A stretch of DNA of 6,870 nt from an uncultured Clostridia bacterium (GCA_947369305.1 CANBLA010000053.1:1-6870), one strand, 5' to 3'; positions 1-6,214 are shown, numbered from the stretch's first letter. The notes: generated by a model not told the origin, from the letters alone. A program made the numbers and translations.

Positions 1-2
1 TA

Positions 3-737
3 GAAAACTTGATGAGAAATAAGCCAGATTCTTATGAATGTTCTATTTTATTAGGTGAATTATTGTGTGAGCAAGCACGTTTTAAAGAGGCTGAGCGAGT
101 GTATCAAGAAGCACTAAAATTTAGACCAACAGATTTTGATTTATATTACAGTTTAGGAATTGTCTATACCATGTTAAGTGAATTTCAAATGGCCAAAGAA
201 ATGTATGAAAAAGCTGCTGAAATTAATCATAAAGCATATGGAGCATACTATAATTTAGGACAAATTGCTTTTATTGGCGGTGATTTAGATGTTGCTGAAA
301 AATATTTTGAACGTAGTTTATATGGTGAATTAGAATCAAAAGCATATTATCACTTAGCTAAAATTTATGTCTTAAAAGGTGAAAAGGATATGGCGCTTCA
401 TTTTCTAAATAAGGCTATTGAAATTGAACCAGAATTATTAGAAATGGCAAACAACGAAAAAGTATTTGATTCAATTAAAGAACACATTACAGTTTCTGTA
501 AAAATGGAAAATGAACCATCGCAAAGGGATGAAGAAAAAGAAGAAATAAAAAAGGTTTTGAAACTAGAAAAACAGGCAAGAGAATACCTAGAATCAACCA
601 ATAGTTTAGTCAGAGATATGAACGAAAGTTTTGTGAAACAAAAAGTAGAAGAAAAAGTCAATAAAATTTTTGAAGATACCAAATTGCAAAAAGAGCGCGA
701 AAAAGAAGAAAATCAGAAAGAATTAGGCTCAAACTAG
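3..737 (+). CDS. TPR-repeat protein, 3' part (5' end outside the window)
   Basis: The reading frame is open to the left edge (GAA AAC come before the first possible start, TTG at 9), and only 8 bases precede that TTG, so the gene most likely begins upstream. Numbering from the TTG, four consecutive tetratricopeptide repeats of about 34 residues are visible at roughly 8-41, 42-75, 76-110 and 111-142. They show the usual pattern of small and aromatic positions (for example YYSLG, YYNLG, AYYHLAKIY) and end in acidic/proline turns such as IEIEPE. Residues about 165-242 are very rich in Glu and Lys and are probably a coiled coil or disordered tail. TPR arrays are protein-binding scaffolds; nothing here shows the partner. 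The missing N-terminus could carry a membrane anchor or more repeats. The gene ends 59 bases before the chosen dpaA start. The TPR assignment is secure; the role is unknown. Confidence 0.85.
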   Translation, partial: ENLMRNKPDSYECSILLGELLCEQARFKEAERVYQEALKFRPTDFDLYYSLGIVYTMLSEFQMAKEMYEKAAEINHKAYGAYYNLGQIAFIGGDLDVAEKYFERSLYGELESKAYYHLAKIYVLKGEKDMALHFLNKAIEIEPELLEMANNEKVFDSIKEHITVSVKMENEPSQRDEEKEEIKKVLKLEKQAREYLESTNSLVRDMNESFVKQKVEEKVNKIFEDTKLQKEREKEENQKELGSN

Positions 738-764
738 CATAAAAATACTTTGTTTTCATATATT
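737..764 (+). promoter_or_regulatory. Possible SigE-type (mother-cell) promoter for dpaA
   Basis: GCATAAA (737-743) and CATATATT (757-764) are separated by 13 bases. They resemble the -35 (ATA core) and -10 (CATAcanT-like) elements of sporulation SigE promoters. Transcription would start near 771. In an AT-rich intergenic stretch such a match can arise by chance. B. subtilis spoVF is known to be SigK-dependent, but I could not place a SigK -35 element at the right distance. This is inference supported by the sporulation role of the gene. Confidence 0.35.
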
Positions 765-784
765 TAAAAAGAAAATAGATGGAA

Positions 785-790
785 AGGAAG
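785..790 (+). promoter_or_regulatory. Ribosome binding site favouring the TTG start of dpaA
   Basis: AGGAAG lies 6 bases before a TTG codon at 797. The in-frame ATG at 779 has only a weak A-rich upstream region (AAGAAAATAG). The possible SigE promoter would place the transcript start only about 8 bases before that ATG, which also favours TTG 797. The run is A/G-rich, so coincidence is possible. Confidence 0.45.
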
Positions 791-796
791 AAGAAT

Positions 797-1648
797 TTGG
801 AAAATAAAATTTCGATTATTGGTGGAGATTTAAGAATTGTAAATTTGGCTAAGATGCTCGCTCAAGATGGATTTAAAGTTTATTCTTATGCTTTAGAAAA
901 AGCGGAAGAGTTATGCAATTTTGAAAATATTAAAATTTGTAAGAATTTGCAAGAGGCAACACAAAATATAAATTTTGTTATTAGCGCTATTCCGTTATCA
1001 CAAGACGGTATAACAGTTACATCACCATTTAGTGCCATAAAAGTAACTTTGGAAGATTTATCCAAAAGTGTAAAAGGGAAAAAATTAATTGCGGGAAGAT
1101 TAAATGAAGTATTAAAAAAGGAACCTTCTATTCAAAGTTATGATCTCCTAGAAATAGAAGAGTATGCTATTTTAAATGCCATAGCAACTGCAGAAGGCGC
1201 TATTCAAATTGCAATGGAGGAATTTCCTAAAACACTTTTAGGCTCTAATATTTTGGTTATGGGATTTGGAAGGATTGGAAAAATTGTTGCAAAAATGTTA
1301 CAAGGAATAGGGGCTAATGTATTTTGTGAAGCCAGAAAAAGTGAAGATTTAGCCTATATCAAGGCATATGGTTATACGCCAATCAAATTAGAAGAATTAG
1401 ATAAAAGTTTGCCACAATTTGACATTATTATTAACAATATTCCTGTTCAGATTTTGAATAAAACAAAATTGGATCTGCTAAAAAAAGATGTACTTATTAT
1501 TGATTTAGCCTCAAAGCCCGGTGGTATAGATTTTGAATATGCTAAAACAAAGCAAATAAAAACAATCTGGGCATTAGGATTGCCAGGAAAAGTTGCACCA
1601 ATTAGTGCAGCAGAATATATCAAAGATGTGTTATATCATATCTTATAA
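797..1648 (+). CDS. dpaA: Dipicolinate synthase subunit A (SpoVFA/DpaA)
   Basis: With DpaB, DpaA makes dipicolinic acid from the lysine-pathway intermediate dihydrodipicolinate (or its hydrated form) in the mother cell; the product is packed with calcium into the spore core. The 283-residue product is close to the family length (about 290-300). Visible signatures are IGGD near the N-terminus (8-11), the conserved ATAEGAI stretch (130-136, cf. PTVEGTI in B. subtilis), a Rossmann NAD(P)-binding loop GFGRIG (156-161), DLASKPGG (236-243) and LGLPGKVAP (260-268). I chose TTG 797 because AGGAAG is well placed before it and the product then starts MENKISIIGGD, a typical family N-terminus. ATG 779 would add six residues and cannot be excluded. 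The downstream neighbour is uppP, not dpaB, so the second subunit must be encoded elsewhere or be missing. The identification is strong from recalled similarity to B. subtilis SpoVFA. Confidence 0.93.
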   Translation: MENKISIIGGDLRIVNLAKMLAQDGFKVYSYALEKAEELCNFENIKICKNLQEATQNINFVISAIPLSQDGITVTSPFSAIKVTLEDLSKSVKGKKLIAGRLNEVLKKEPSIQSYDLLEIEEYAILNAIATAEGAIQIAMEEFPKTLLGSNILVMGFGRIGKIVAKMLQGIGANVFCEARKSEDLAYIKAYGYTPIKLEELDKSLPQFDIIINNIPVQILNKTKLDLLKKDVLIIDLASKPGGIDFEYAKTKQIKTIWALGLPGKVAPISAAEYIKDVLYHIL

Positions 1649-1731
1649 ATACAAATAAGCACATTATTGTGAAAATTACGTAGTAAACTCATGAAAATTA
1701 TATGAATTTAACCAAAGAAAGGATACAAAAA

Positions 1732-2523
1732 ATGACAATATTTCAAGCAGTTATTTTAGGAATTGTTCAAGGTTTAACCGAATTATTACCAATTTCAAGT
1801 TCAGCTCATTTAGCTGTATTTCCATGGATTTTTCATTGGAGTGAAATTCCAGAATCATTTGATATTGCTTTGCATTTTGGAACCTTGCTTGCAATTTCTC
1901 TATTTTTTATTAAAGATTGGATTGCACTCATAAAAGGCGGATTTAATCAAGTTTTCAAAAAAGAAAAGACAGTAGAAGGAAAAATGTTTTGGTACTTGGT
2001 TATTGCTACAATTCCAGCAGGGATTTTGAGTCTTGTGCTTGATAAACTATCTAGTATGATATTTGGCGGGAGTATGTTCCCAATTGCGATTGCGTTAATT
2101 GTCATGGGAATCGTATTATATAGCATAGATAAAAATGCAAAATCTGATACAAGTTATGAAAATATGTCTTTATTACAAGCTGTTTTAATTGGTATTTCAC
2201 AAGCGATTGCAGCAGCATTTCCCGGAGTATCACGTTCAGGTATTACGATGACTGTGGCGCGTAGTTTGGGGATAGATAGGGAAAGTGCGGCAAAATACTC
2301 CTTTTTATTGTCAACACCGATTATTTTGGCTGCAGTTATTTTTAGTCTAGATGCATTTTCGTTTAGTTTGGCTTTTTTGATAGGTGTGTTAGCTAGTTTT
2401 GTTGTGGGAATAGTAGTCATTAAATTTTTGTTGGAATATTTGAAAAAAGGTAGTTTTAAAGGGTTTGCAATTTACCGAATGGTATTTGGTGTTATTATTT
2501 TAATATTGTTATTCGTAAGATAA
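1732..2523 (+). CDS. uppP: Undecaprenyl-diphosphate phosphatase (UppP/BacA)
   Basis: This integral membrane enzyme dephosphorylates undecaprenyl diphosphate to undecaprenyl phosphate. It thereby recycles the lipid carrier for peptidoglycan and other wall polymers, and raised levels give bacitracin resistance. The 263-residue product has the family hallmarks: QGLTELLPISSSAH at residues 13-26 (the Q/ExxxE motif and the conserved His) and PGVSRSG at 164-170 (catalytic Ser/Arg loop), within about eight hydrophobic segments. I chose ATG 1732 because AAAGAAAGGA (1714-1723) lies 8 bases upstream and MTIFQAVILGIVQG is the usual N-terminus. The in-frame ATG at 1702 adds ten polar residues and has no good binding site. 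It is the first gene of a close-packed run with the sortase, SH3b protein and folD. I found no convincing SigA promoter in 1649-1731, so readthrough from dpaA is possible. Confidence 0.96.
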   Translation: MTIFQAVILGIVQGLTELLPISSSAHLAVFPWIFHWSEIPESFDIALHFGTLLAISLFFIKDWIALIKGGFNQVFKKEKTVEGKMFWYLVIATIPAGILSLVLDKLSSMIFGGSMFPIAIALIVMGIVLYSIDKNAKSDTSYENMSLLQAVLIGISQAIAAAFPGVSRSGITMTVARSLGIDRESAAKYSFLLSTPIILAAVIFSLDAFSFSLAFLIGVLASFVVGIVVIKFLLEYLKKGSFKGFAIYRMVFGVIILILLFVR

Positions 2524-2529
2524 AGGAGG
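2522..2529 (+). promoter_or_regulatory. Near-perfect ribosome binding site of the sortase gene
   Basis: AAAGGAGG overlaps the last two bases of the uppP stop codon and ends 7 bases before the ATG at 2537. It predicts strong translation of the sortase from an mRNA shared with uppP and fixes the sortase start. Confidence 0.85.
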
Positions 2530-2536
2530 AGTTGAT

Positions 2537-3112
2537 ATGGGAAGTGGTAAACATTCGTCTGATGAAGAAATAGAATTTGATTTTGGCTATGTAAAAAATT
2601 TGCTGCTTGTTGTGATAATTTTGGCAGTTATTGTGGGAGTTGTATTTGGCATATATACGATGGTTCATAAGATGAAAGAGACGAAAATAGAATCAACTTC
2701 TGCTAAGGAAGAAGAGGTTGATTTAGCTGAATATGACGTGTTAGGCAAAATTGTAATTGAAAAAATTGAAATGGAACAACCAATTTTAGAAACGGTAGAA
2801 GAGAAAGCATTGGAAAAAGGAGTTATTAAACTATATGGAAATGATTTGAATGAGGAAGGAAACTTTTGTATTGCAGGACATAACTATGATAATATTTTTA
2901 AAAAGCTAGATGAAATGGACATGGGAGATGAAATTAAAATTATAGATGCAGAAGAGAATTCCACGATATATAAAATCACAGAAATGGTTTCTGTAGAGCC
3001 AACTGACTTGAATTTATTACGAAAAGAAGAAGGAAAGACGCAAATTACATTAATTACTTGTGAAAATTATTCTACCAAAAGATTGATTGTCAAAGCGGAA
3101 ATGGACAAGTAA
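2537..3112 (+). CDS. Sortase family transpeptidase, N-terminally membrane anchored
   Basis: Sortases cut secreted proteins at a C-terminal motif and join them to a cell-wall acceptor, commonly lipid II. This 191-residue protein has a 21-residue acidic cytoplasmic tail, one membrane helix (about 22-43), a charged linker and a sortase beta-barrel. The catalytic residues are visible: His115 in IAGHNY, Cys175 in TLITCEN and Arg182 in STKRLIV. The spacing His to Cys is 60 residues, and only six residues separate Cys from Arg, so that loop is short. The C-terminus ends nine residues after the Arg, so there is no extra domain. The order of domains and the TLxTC motif make the family assignment firm; the class (A, B, D or E) cannot be settled by eye. 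The gene starts 13 bases after uppP and is followed 31 bases later by a protein with a candidate sorting signal, which is probably its substrate. Confidence 0.93.
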   Translation: MGSGKHSSDEEIEFDFGYVKNLLLVVIILAVIVGVVFGIYTMVHKMKETKIESTSAKEEEVDLAEYDVLGKIVIEKIEMEQPILETVEEKALEKGVIKLYGNDLNEEGNFCIAGHNYDNIFKKLDEMDMGDEIKIIDAEENSTIYKITEMVSVEPTDLNLLRKEEGKTQITLITCENYSTKRLIVKAEMDK

Positions 3113-3130
3113 TTTTGAATTTGTGAAAAA

Positions 3131-3135
3131 AGGAG
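3131..3135 (+). promoter_or_regulatory. Ribosome binding site deciding the start of the SH3b protein
   Basis: AGGAG lies 8 bases before ATG 3144. It excludes the longer in-frame start at 3087, which would overlap the sortase gene and put polar residues ahead of the signal peptide. An in-frame GTG at 3141 adjoins the ATG and is a minor alternative. Confidence 0.8.
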
Positions 3136-3143
3136 AAAAAGTG

Positions 3144-3734
3144 ATGAAAAAAGTGGTAATAAGAATAGAAATTCTATTCATAAGTCTGATAATTTTAACA
3201 TCTCAAGTTTATGCAACACAAGAAAATCAACTTGAAAATACGACCATTGAAAATACAGTAAAACAAGAAATTATTCCAGAAGAAAAACCAACTGAAACGA
3301 AAAAGAATGAAACGATGTATGTTCAAGAAAGATGCAACATACGAGAAAGTTATTCAGTTGATAGCAATCGAGTTGGCGGTTTGGATGTAGGAACAGAAGT
3401 AACAGTTATTGCAGAATATAGCAATGGTTGGTATAAAATCAAGTATGATGGAAGAGAGGCTTATATCAAAGCTGCTATTTTAAGAAGTACCAAACCAGAA
3501 GTGGAAGAGGAAAAAGAAGATACTACTTCAGAGCAGGCAACTGATATGCAAACTCCTGTTCCAACAGAAATGGATGGGAGCAATGACGAAGTAGATAATG
3601 AATATGCCGAAATGTTAAATGAAATTGGAGTTTTACCAGAAGTTGGTAAAAATATAGCAGACTTTCTTTTTTATGGCGTAATTTTTTTAACAATAAGTGG
3701 AATTCTATATCAATATGTAAAATATAAATTTTAG
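3144..3734 (+). CDS. Secreted SH3b-domain protein with sortase-type C-terminus
   Basis: The 196-residue product begins with a signal peptide: MKK, a hydrophobic core at about 9-19 and probable cleavage after VYA (22-24). A Glu/Thr/Lys-rich linker (25-57) leads to one bacterial SH3 domain (about 58-113), recognised by CNIRES, VGGLDVGTEVTVI, NGWYKIKY and REAYIKAAIL. Bacterial SH3 domains commonly bind peptidoglycan or its peptides. A second acidic low-complexity linker (114-160) follows. The last 33 residues are LPEVG (164-168), a hydrophobic stretch (about 172-190) and a short tail with two Lys. This is the layout of a cell-wall sorting signal, though Val replaces the usual Thr. There is no catalytic domain, so the protein is probably an adaptor or wall-binding protein. 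It starts 31 bases after the sortase, the likely processing enzyme. The alternative is a protein simply held in the membrane by its C-terminal helix. Confidence 0.85.
   Translation: MKKVVIRIEILFISLIILTSQVYATQENQLENTTIENTVKQEIIPEEKPTETKKNETMYVQERCNIRESYSVDSNRVGGLDVGTEVTVIAEYSNGWYKIKYDGREAYIKAAILRSTKPEVEEEKEDTTSEQATDMQTPVPTEMDGSNDEVDNEYAEMLNEIGVLPEVGKNIADFLFYGVIFLTISGILYQYVKYKF
3633..3731 (+). other. Candidate cell-wall sorting signal (LPEVG, helix, Lys tail)
   Basis: This codes for residues 164-196 of the SH3b protein: the pentapeptide LPEVG, then 28 residues made of a hydrophobic helix and a YVKYKF tail. The length and order match classical LPxTG sorting signals. The fourth position is Val rather than Thr and the positive tail is weak. 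A sortase gene lies immediately upstream. Confidence 0.65.
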
Positions 3735-3752
3735 GTAAAGGAAGAAATAAAA

Positions 3753-4601
3753 ATGGCAGAAATATTAGAAGGAAAAAAGTTAGCAAAGAAAATTAGAATG
3801 AATTTAAAGCATGAAGTAGAAGAACTAAGTCAAGCTGGAATTTATCCCAAATTGGCAGTTGTTATGGTAGGAGACAATAGTAGTTCAGAAGTTTATGTAA
3901 AAAATAAATCTTCAGCATGTCGAAAAGTGGGGATTGAATTTGAGGAATTTTTACTAAGTAAAGAGACGACTGAACAAGAATTATTAGAACTTATTCAAAA
4001 GTTGAATAATGACAAAAACATTCATGGAATTTTGTTACAAAGTCCAGTACCAAAACACATTGATATAAATAAAGCATTTCGAACTATTTTGCCAGAAAAA
4101 GATGTGGATGGATTTCATCCAATGAATGTTGGAAACCTTGTTATTGGCGAAGATTGTTTTATTTCGTGTACACCATTTGGAGTGATGAAATTATTAGAAG
4201 AATATGAAATTGAAGTAGAAGGCAAAAATGCAGTAATTTTAGGAAGAAGCAATATTGTTGGAAAGCCTATGGTGCAATGTTTATTGGCGAAAAATGCGAC
4301 TATTACAGTTTGCCATTCAAAAACACAAAACATTCATGAAATTGTACAAAAGGCAGATCTTGTTATTTCTGCAATTGGAAAACCACATTTTGTAACAAGT
4401 GATATGATAAAAGAAGGGGCAGTTGTTATCGATGTGGGAATTAATCGTTTAGAAGACGGAAGTATTGTGGGAGATGTAGATTTTGAATCAGTTAACGAAA
4501 AAGCAAGCTACATAACACCAGTTCCCGGCGGAGTTGGTCCGATGACAATTGCAATGTTACTAACCAATGTTGTAAAAGCAACAAAAATACAAAATAAATA
4601 A
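3753..4601 (+). CDS. folD: Bifunctional methylenetetrahydrofolate dehydrogenase/cyclohydrolase (FolD)
   Basis: FolD is a cytoplasmic enzyme that interconverts 5,10-methylene-, 5,10-methenyl- and 10-formyl-tetrahydrofolate with NADP(H), feeding purine and formyl-methionine synthesis. The 282-residue length is normal. Key features are Y48 and K52 in YVKNK (catalytic Tyr/Lys pair), GILLQSPVP (92-100) with the conserved Gln, EKDVDGFHP (115-123) with the folate-binding Asp, CTPFG (139-143), the nucleotide-binding GRSNIVGKPM (164-173), CHSKT (187-191), DVGIN (227-231) and PVPGGVGPMT (256-265). The binding site AGGA (3739-3742) lies 10 bases before the ATG, and the gene starts 18 bases after the SH3b gene. 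It therefore looks co-transcribed with the uppP-sortase genes, although no functional link to them is evident. A hairpin-T-tract follows at 4611. Confidence 0.97.
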   Translation: MAEILEGKKLAKKIRMNLKHEVEELSQAGIYPKLAVVMVGDNSSSEVYVKNKSSACRKVGIEFEEFLLSKETTEQELLELIQKLNNDKNIHGILLQSPVPKHIDINKAFRTILPEKDVDGFHPMNVGNLVIGEDCFISCTPFGVMKLLEEYEIEVEGKNAVILGRSNIVGKPMVQCLLAKNATITVCHSKTQNIHEIVQKADLVISAIGKPHFVTSDMIKEGAVVIDVGINRLEDGSIVGDVDFESVNEKASYITPVPGGVGPMTIAMLLTNVVKATKIQNK

Positions 4602-4608
4602 AGATAAA

Positions 4609-4637
4609 TTGGGGGTATATCTTAAAACAGATATGCT
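4609..4637 (+). promoter_or_regulatory. Weak candidate dprA promoter overlapping the terminator
   Basis: TTGGGG (4609-4614) and TATGCT (4632-4637) are 17 bases apart, the ideal SigA spacing, but match the consensus at only 3/6 and 4/6 positions. If real, the transcript would start near 4644 and carry the dprA ribosome binding site. The same bases also form the hairpin, so this is a weak call, made because dprA has no other visible promoter after the terminator. Confidence 0.2.
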
Positions 4638-4647
4638 CTTTTTATTT
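4611..4647 (+). terminator. Intrinsic terminator after folD, just upstream of dprA
   Basis: GGGTATATCT (4613-4622) pairs with AGATATGCTC (4629-4638) over ten base pairs, two of them G-U, around a six-base loop TAAAAC. Two further G-U pairs are possible below. TTTTTATTT (4639-4647) follows. This is a good rho-independent terminator shape, though the stem has only four G-C pairs. It lies 10 bases after the folD stop and 18 bases before the dprA start, so it would separate the two genes or attenuate readthrough into dprA. Confidence 0.65.
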
Positions 4648-4665
4648 AAAAAGAAGGAGGAAAAT

Positions 4666-5526
4666 ATGAAAGAATTATATGATTTATGGTTTGCTAGTTT
4701 GGATATTAAAAATCATACGAAACTAGAATTATTGAATAAATATGAAACAAAAGAAATTTGGGAATTGGAATTTTCGAATTTGGTGGATTTTAAAATGGAA
4801 GAAAAAGAGATTTACCAGATTTTGAGTAGTAAAAATTTGGAGGAAGCGAAGCGAAATTTAGAATATATGAAAAAGAAAAAAATTGAATTGTTTTCGATAA
4901 ACAGTGAAGAATATCCTAAAAAATTGCATCACATTGAGAATAAGCCAGCTTTTTTGTATGTACGTGGAAATCATGAGATTTTAGATGGTGATAATGTTGG
5001 AATAGTTGGTTGTAGAATGGCAACCAATAATGGAAAAACATTGGCTAGAGTGATTGCAAAGGCTTTGGCTAATCGAAATATTAATATTATTAGTGGATTG
5101 GCGCTTGGAATTGACAAATATGCGCATTTAGGTGCTTTGGATTCTGAGATTGGAAAAACAGTAGCAGTTTTAGGAAGTTCTGTGGCAGATGAAGAAATTT
5201 ATCCTTTTCAAAATGCAAAGGTGTTTGAGAGAATTTTGGAAAAGGGAGGGGCGATTGTGTCAGAATATGGCTTTGGTTCAAGACCAGAAAAACAACATTT
5301 CCCAGCGAGAAATCGAATCATTAGTGGACTTTCGGATAAAGTTATTATTGTAGAGGCAAAGGAAAGAAGTGGAAGTTTGATAACGGCAAATTGGGCTTTA
5401 GAGCAGGGAAAAGATGTTTTTGCAGTACCCGGAAATATTTTTGTGAAAAATTCGGTTGGGACGAATAATTTAATCAAAGAAGGGGCTTTTTTGCTTTCGA
5501 ATATGGAGGATATTTTTTGGAAATAA
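4666..5526 (+). CDS. dprA: DNA-processing protein DprA (Smf), short form
   Basis: DprA binds incoming single-stranded DNA during natural transformation and loads RecA on it; it is also widespread in bacteria not known to be competent. The 286-residue product has an N-terminal helical region (about 1-75), then the Rossmann-like DprA core with VGIVGCRMAT (111-120, the G-S/C-R motif), SGLALGID (143-150), FPARNRIISGLS (212-223), SGSLITANWALEQGK (235-249), VPG (254-256) and GTNNLIKEGA (265-274). It ends soon after, so the C-terminal winged-helix domain of longer DprA proteins is absent, as in B. subtilis DprA. I chose ATG 4666 because AAGGAGG (4654-4660) is 5 bases upstream; the earlier in-frame ATG at 4609 reads through the terminator hairpin. 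topA, a frequent neighbour in Bacillota, is not present downstream. Confidence 0.95.
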   Translation: MKELYDLWFASLDIKNHTKLELLNKYETKEIWELEFSNLVDFKMEEKEIYQILSSKNLEEAKRNLEYMKKKKIELFSINSEEYPKKLHHIENKPAFLYVRGNHEILDGDNVGIVGCRMATNNGKTLARVIAKALANRNINIISGLALGIDKYAHLGALDSEIGKTVAVLGSSVADEEIYPFQNAKVFERILEKGGAIVSEYGFGSRPEKQHFPARNRIISGLSDKVIIVEAKERSGSLITANWALEQGKDVFAVPGNIFVKNSVGTNNLIKEGAFLLSNMEDIFWK

Positions 5527-5539
5527 TCATAGAAAAATG

Positions 5540-5568
5540 TTGATTAAAAACTTTTTTTGGTATATAAT
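5540..5568 (+). promoter_or_regulatory. SigA-type promoter for the DUF308 gene
   Basis: TTGATT (5540-5545) and a perfect TATAAT (5563-5568) are 17 bases apart. Transcription would start near 5575, leaving a leader of about 27 bases that contains the strong binding site AGAGGAGGG (5588-5596). This is the clearest housekeeping promoter in the window and shows the gene is transcribed separately from dprA. Confidence 0.75.
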
Positions 5569-5601
5569 GCAATCAATAAGTAAATCTAGAGGAGGGTAAA
5601 A

Positions 5602-6138
5602 ATGGAAAGTTTTTTGAAAAAGACAGGTTGGACATCTATTATAACATCTGTTGTTACGGCAATTATTGGTGTAATTATTATTTGTAATCCAATGGTAACA
5701 ATGAAAATTGTTGCATATGCTTTAGGAGCAGTTTTTATAACTTTTGGTGTGGTTAAATTAATTAGCTATTTTGTGGCAAAAGGAACCTATGACTTTTATA
5801 ATTATGAGATAATCTATGGATTACTTGCGATTATCATAGGAATAATTACGATTGGGTATAGCAATACAATTGCAACAATTTTTCGAATTATTATTGGCAT
5901 ATGGATTATTTATAGTGGACTTATGAGACTAGGGTTAGTAGTAAAACTAAAAAATTTAGGAATCAACGAGTGGAAGTATGCACTTATTATTGCAGTATTA
6001 ATTTTAATTTGTGGATTATATGTTTTGGTGAAAGCTGAAACAATTGGAATAGCAATTGGAATTGCTGTCTTAATTTATTCTATTATGGATATTGTTGAGG
6101 GTATTATTTTTCTAAGAAATGTAGATTCAATTTTTTAA
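5602..6138 (+). CDS. DUF308/HdeD-like six-helix membrane protein
   Basis: The 178-residue product is almost entirely hydrophobic, with six likely transmembrane helices at about 9-29, 33-57, 66-86, 89-112, 124-144 and 146-171. The helices are joined by very short loops, in three similar pairs. The pattern (Gly-rich helix, CNP turn at 28-30, then a second helix with small residues) matches the DUF308/HdeD repeat family. HdeD of E. coli is linked to acid resistance, but the biochemical function of the family is not established, and no catalytic or binding motif is visible here. The start is fixed by AGAGGAGGG, 5 bases before ATG 5602. It has its own promoter and a neighbour, pyk, with a separate one, so it appears to be a single-gene unit. 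I saw no hairpin terminator after it. Confidence 0.75.
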   Translation: MESFLKKTGWTSIITSVVTAIIGVIIICNPMVTMKIVAYALGAVFITFGVVKLISYFVAKGTYDFYNYEIIYGLLAIIIGIITIGYSNTIATIFRIIIGIWIIYSGLMRLGLVVKLKNLGINEWKYALIIAVLILICGLYVLVKAETIGIAIGIAVLIYSIMDIVEGIIFLRNVDSIF

Positions 6139-6181
6139 AAAAGGAGAAAATACTCTATTTATAGCATAAAATGTAAGAGAA

Positions 6182-6190
6182 TGTTATAAT
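6182..6190 (+). promoter_or_regulatory. Possible second, extended -10 promoter upstream of pyk
   Basis: TGTTATAAT contains a perfect TATAAT (6185-6190) with the TGn extension. No good -35 hexamer stands 17 bases upstream (TAGCAT). Extended -10 promoters can work without one. If active, it would give pyk a leader of about 80 bases. Confidence 0.35.
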
Positions 6191-6214
6191 TTGAAAATAA
6201 ATTGAAAAAAAGAC

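Noticed and set aside
398..682. Minus-strand ORFs opposite the TPR gene and opposite uppP, the SH3b gene, folD and dprA
   Set aside because: They lie wholly or largely inside strong + strand genes, have low-complexity translations with no recognisable domain, and lack convincing binding sites.
1660..1686. Two small dyads between dpaA and uppP: CACA-TTAT-TGTG (1660-1671) and TTAC-GTA-GTAA (1676-1686)
   Set aside because: The arms are only four bases, there is no T-tract, and no known operator consensus is matched; such dyads are expected by chance in AT-rich DNA.
3087..3143. N-terminal extension of the SH3b protein overlapping the sortase gene
   Set aside because: It would put about 19 polar residues before a clear signal peptide, and a well-placed AGGAG supports ATG 3144.
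797..3734. A defence system or mobile island
   Set aside because: There is no integrase, transposase, repeats or nuclease-type gene, and base composition looks uniform with the neighbours.
5527..5560. Terminator after dprA, suggested by the run of seven T at 5552-5558
   Set aside because: No stem of useful length precedes the T run.
5540..5576. Inverted repeat TTGATT/AATCAA bracketing the -10 box of the DUF308 promoter, as a possible operator
   Set aside because: The arms are six bases and one of them is simply the -35 hexamer; extension of the arms fails at once.
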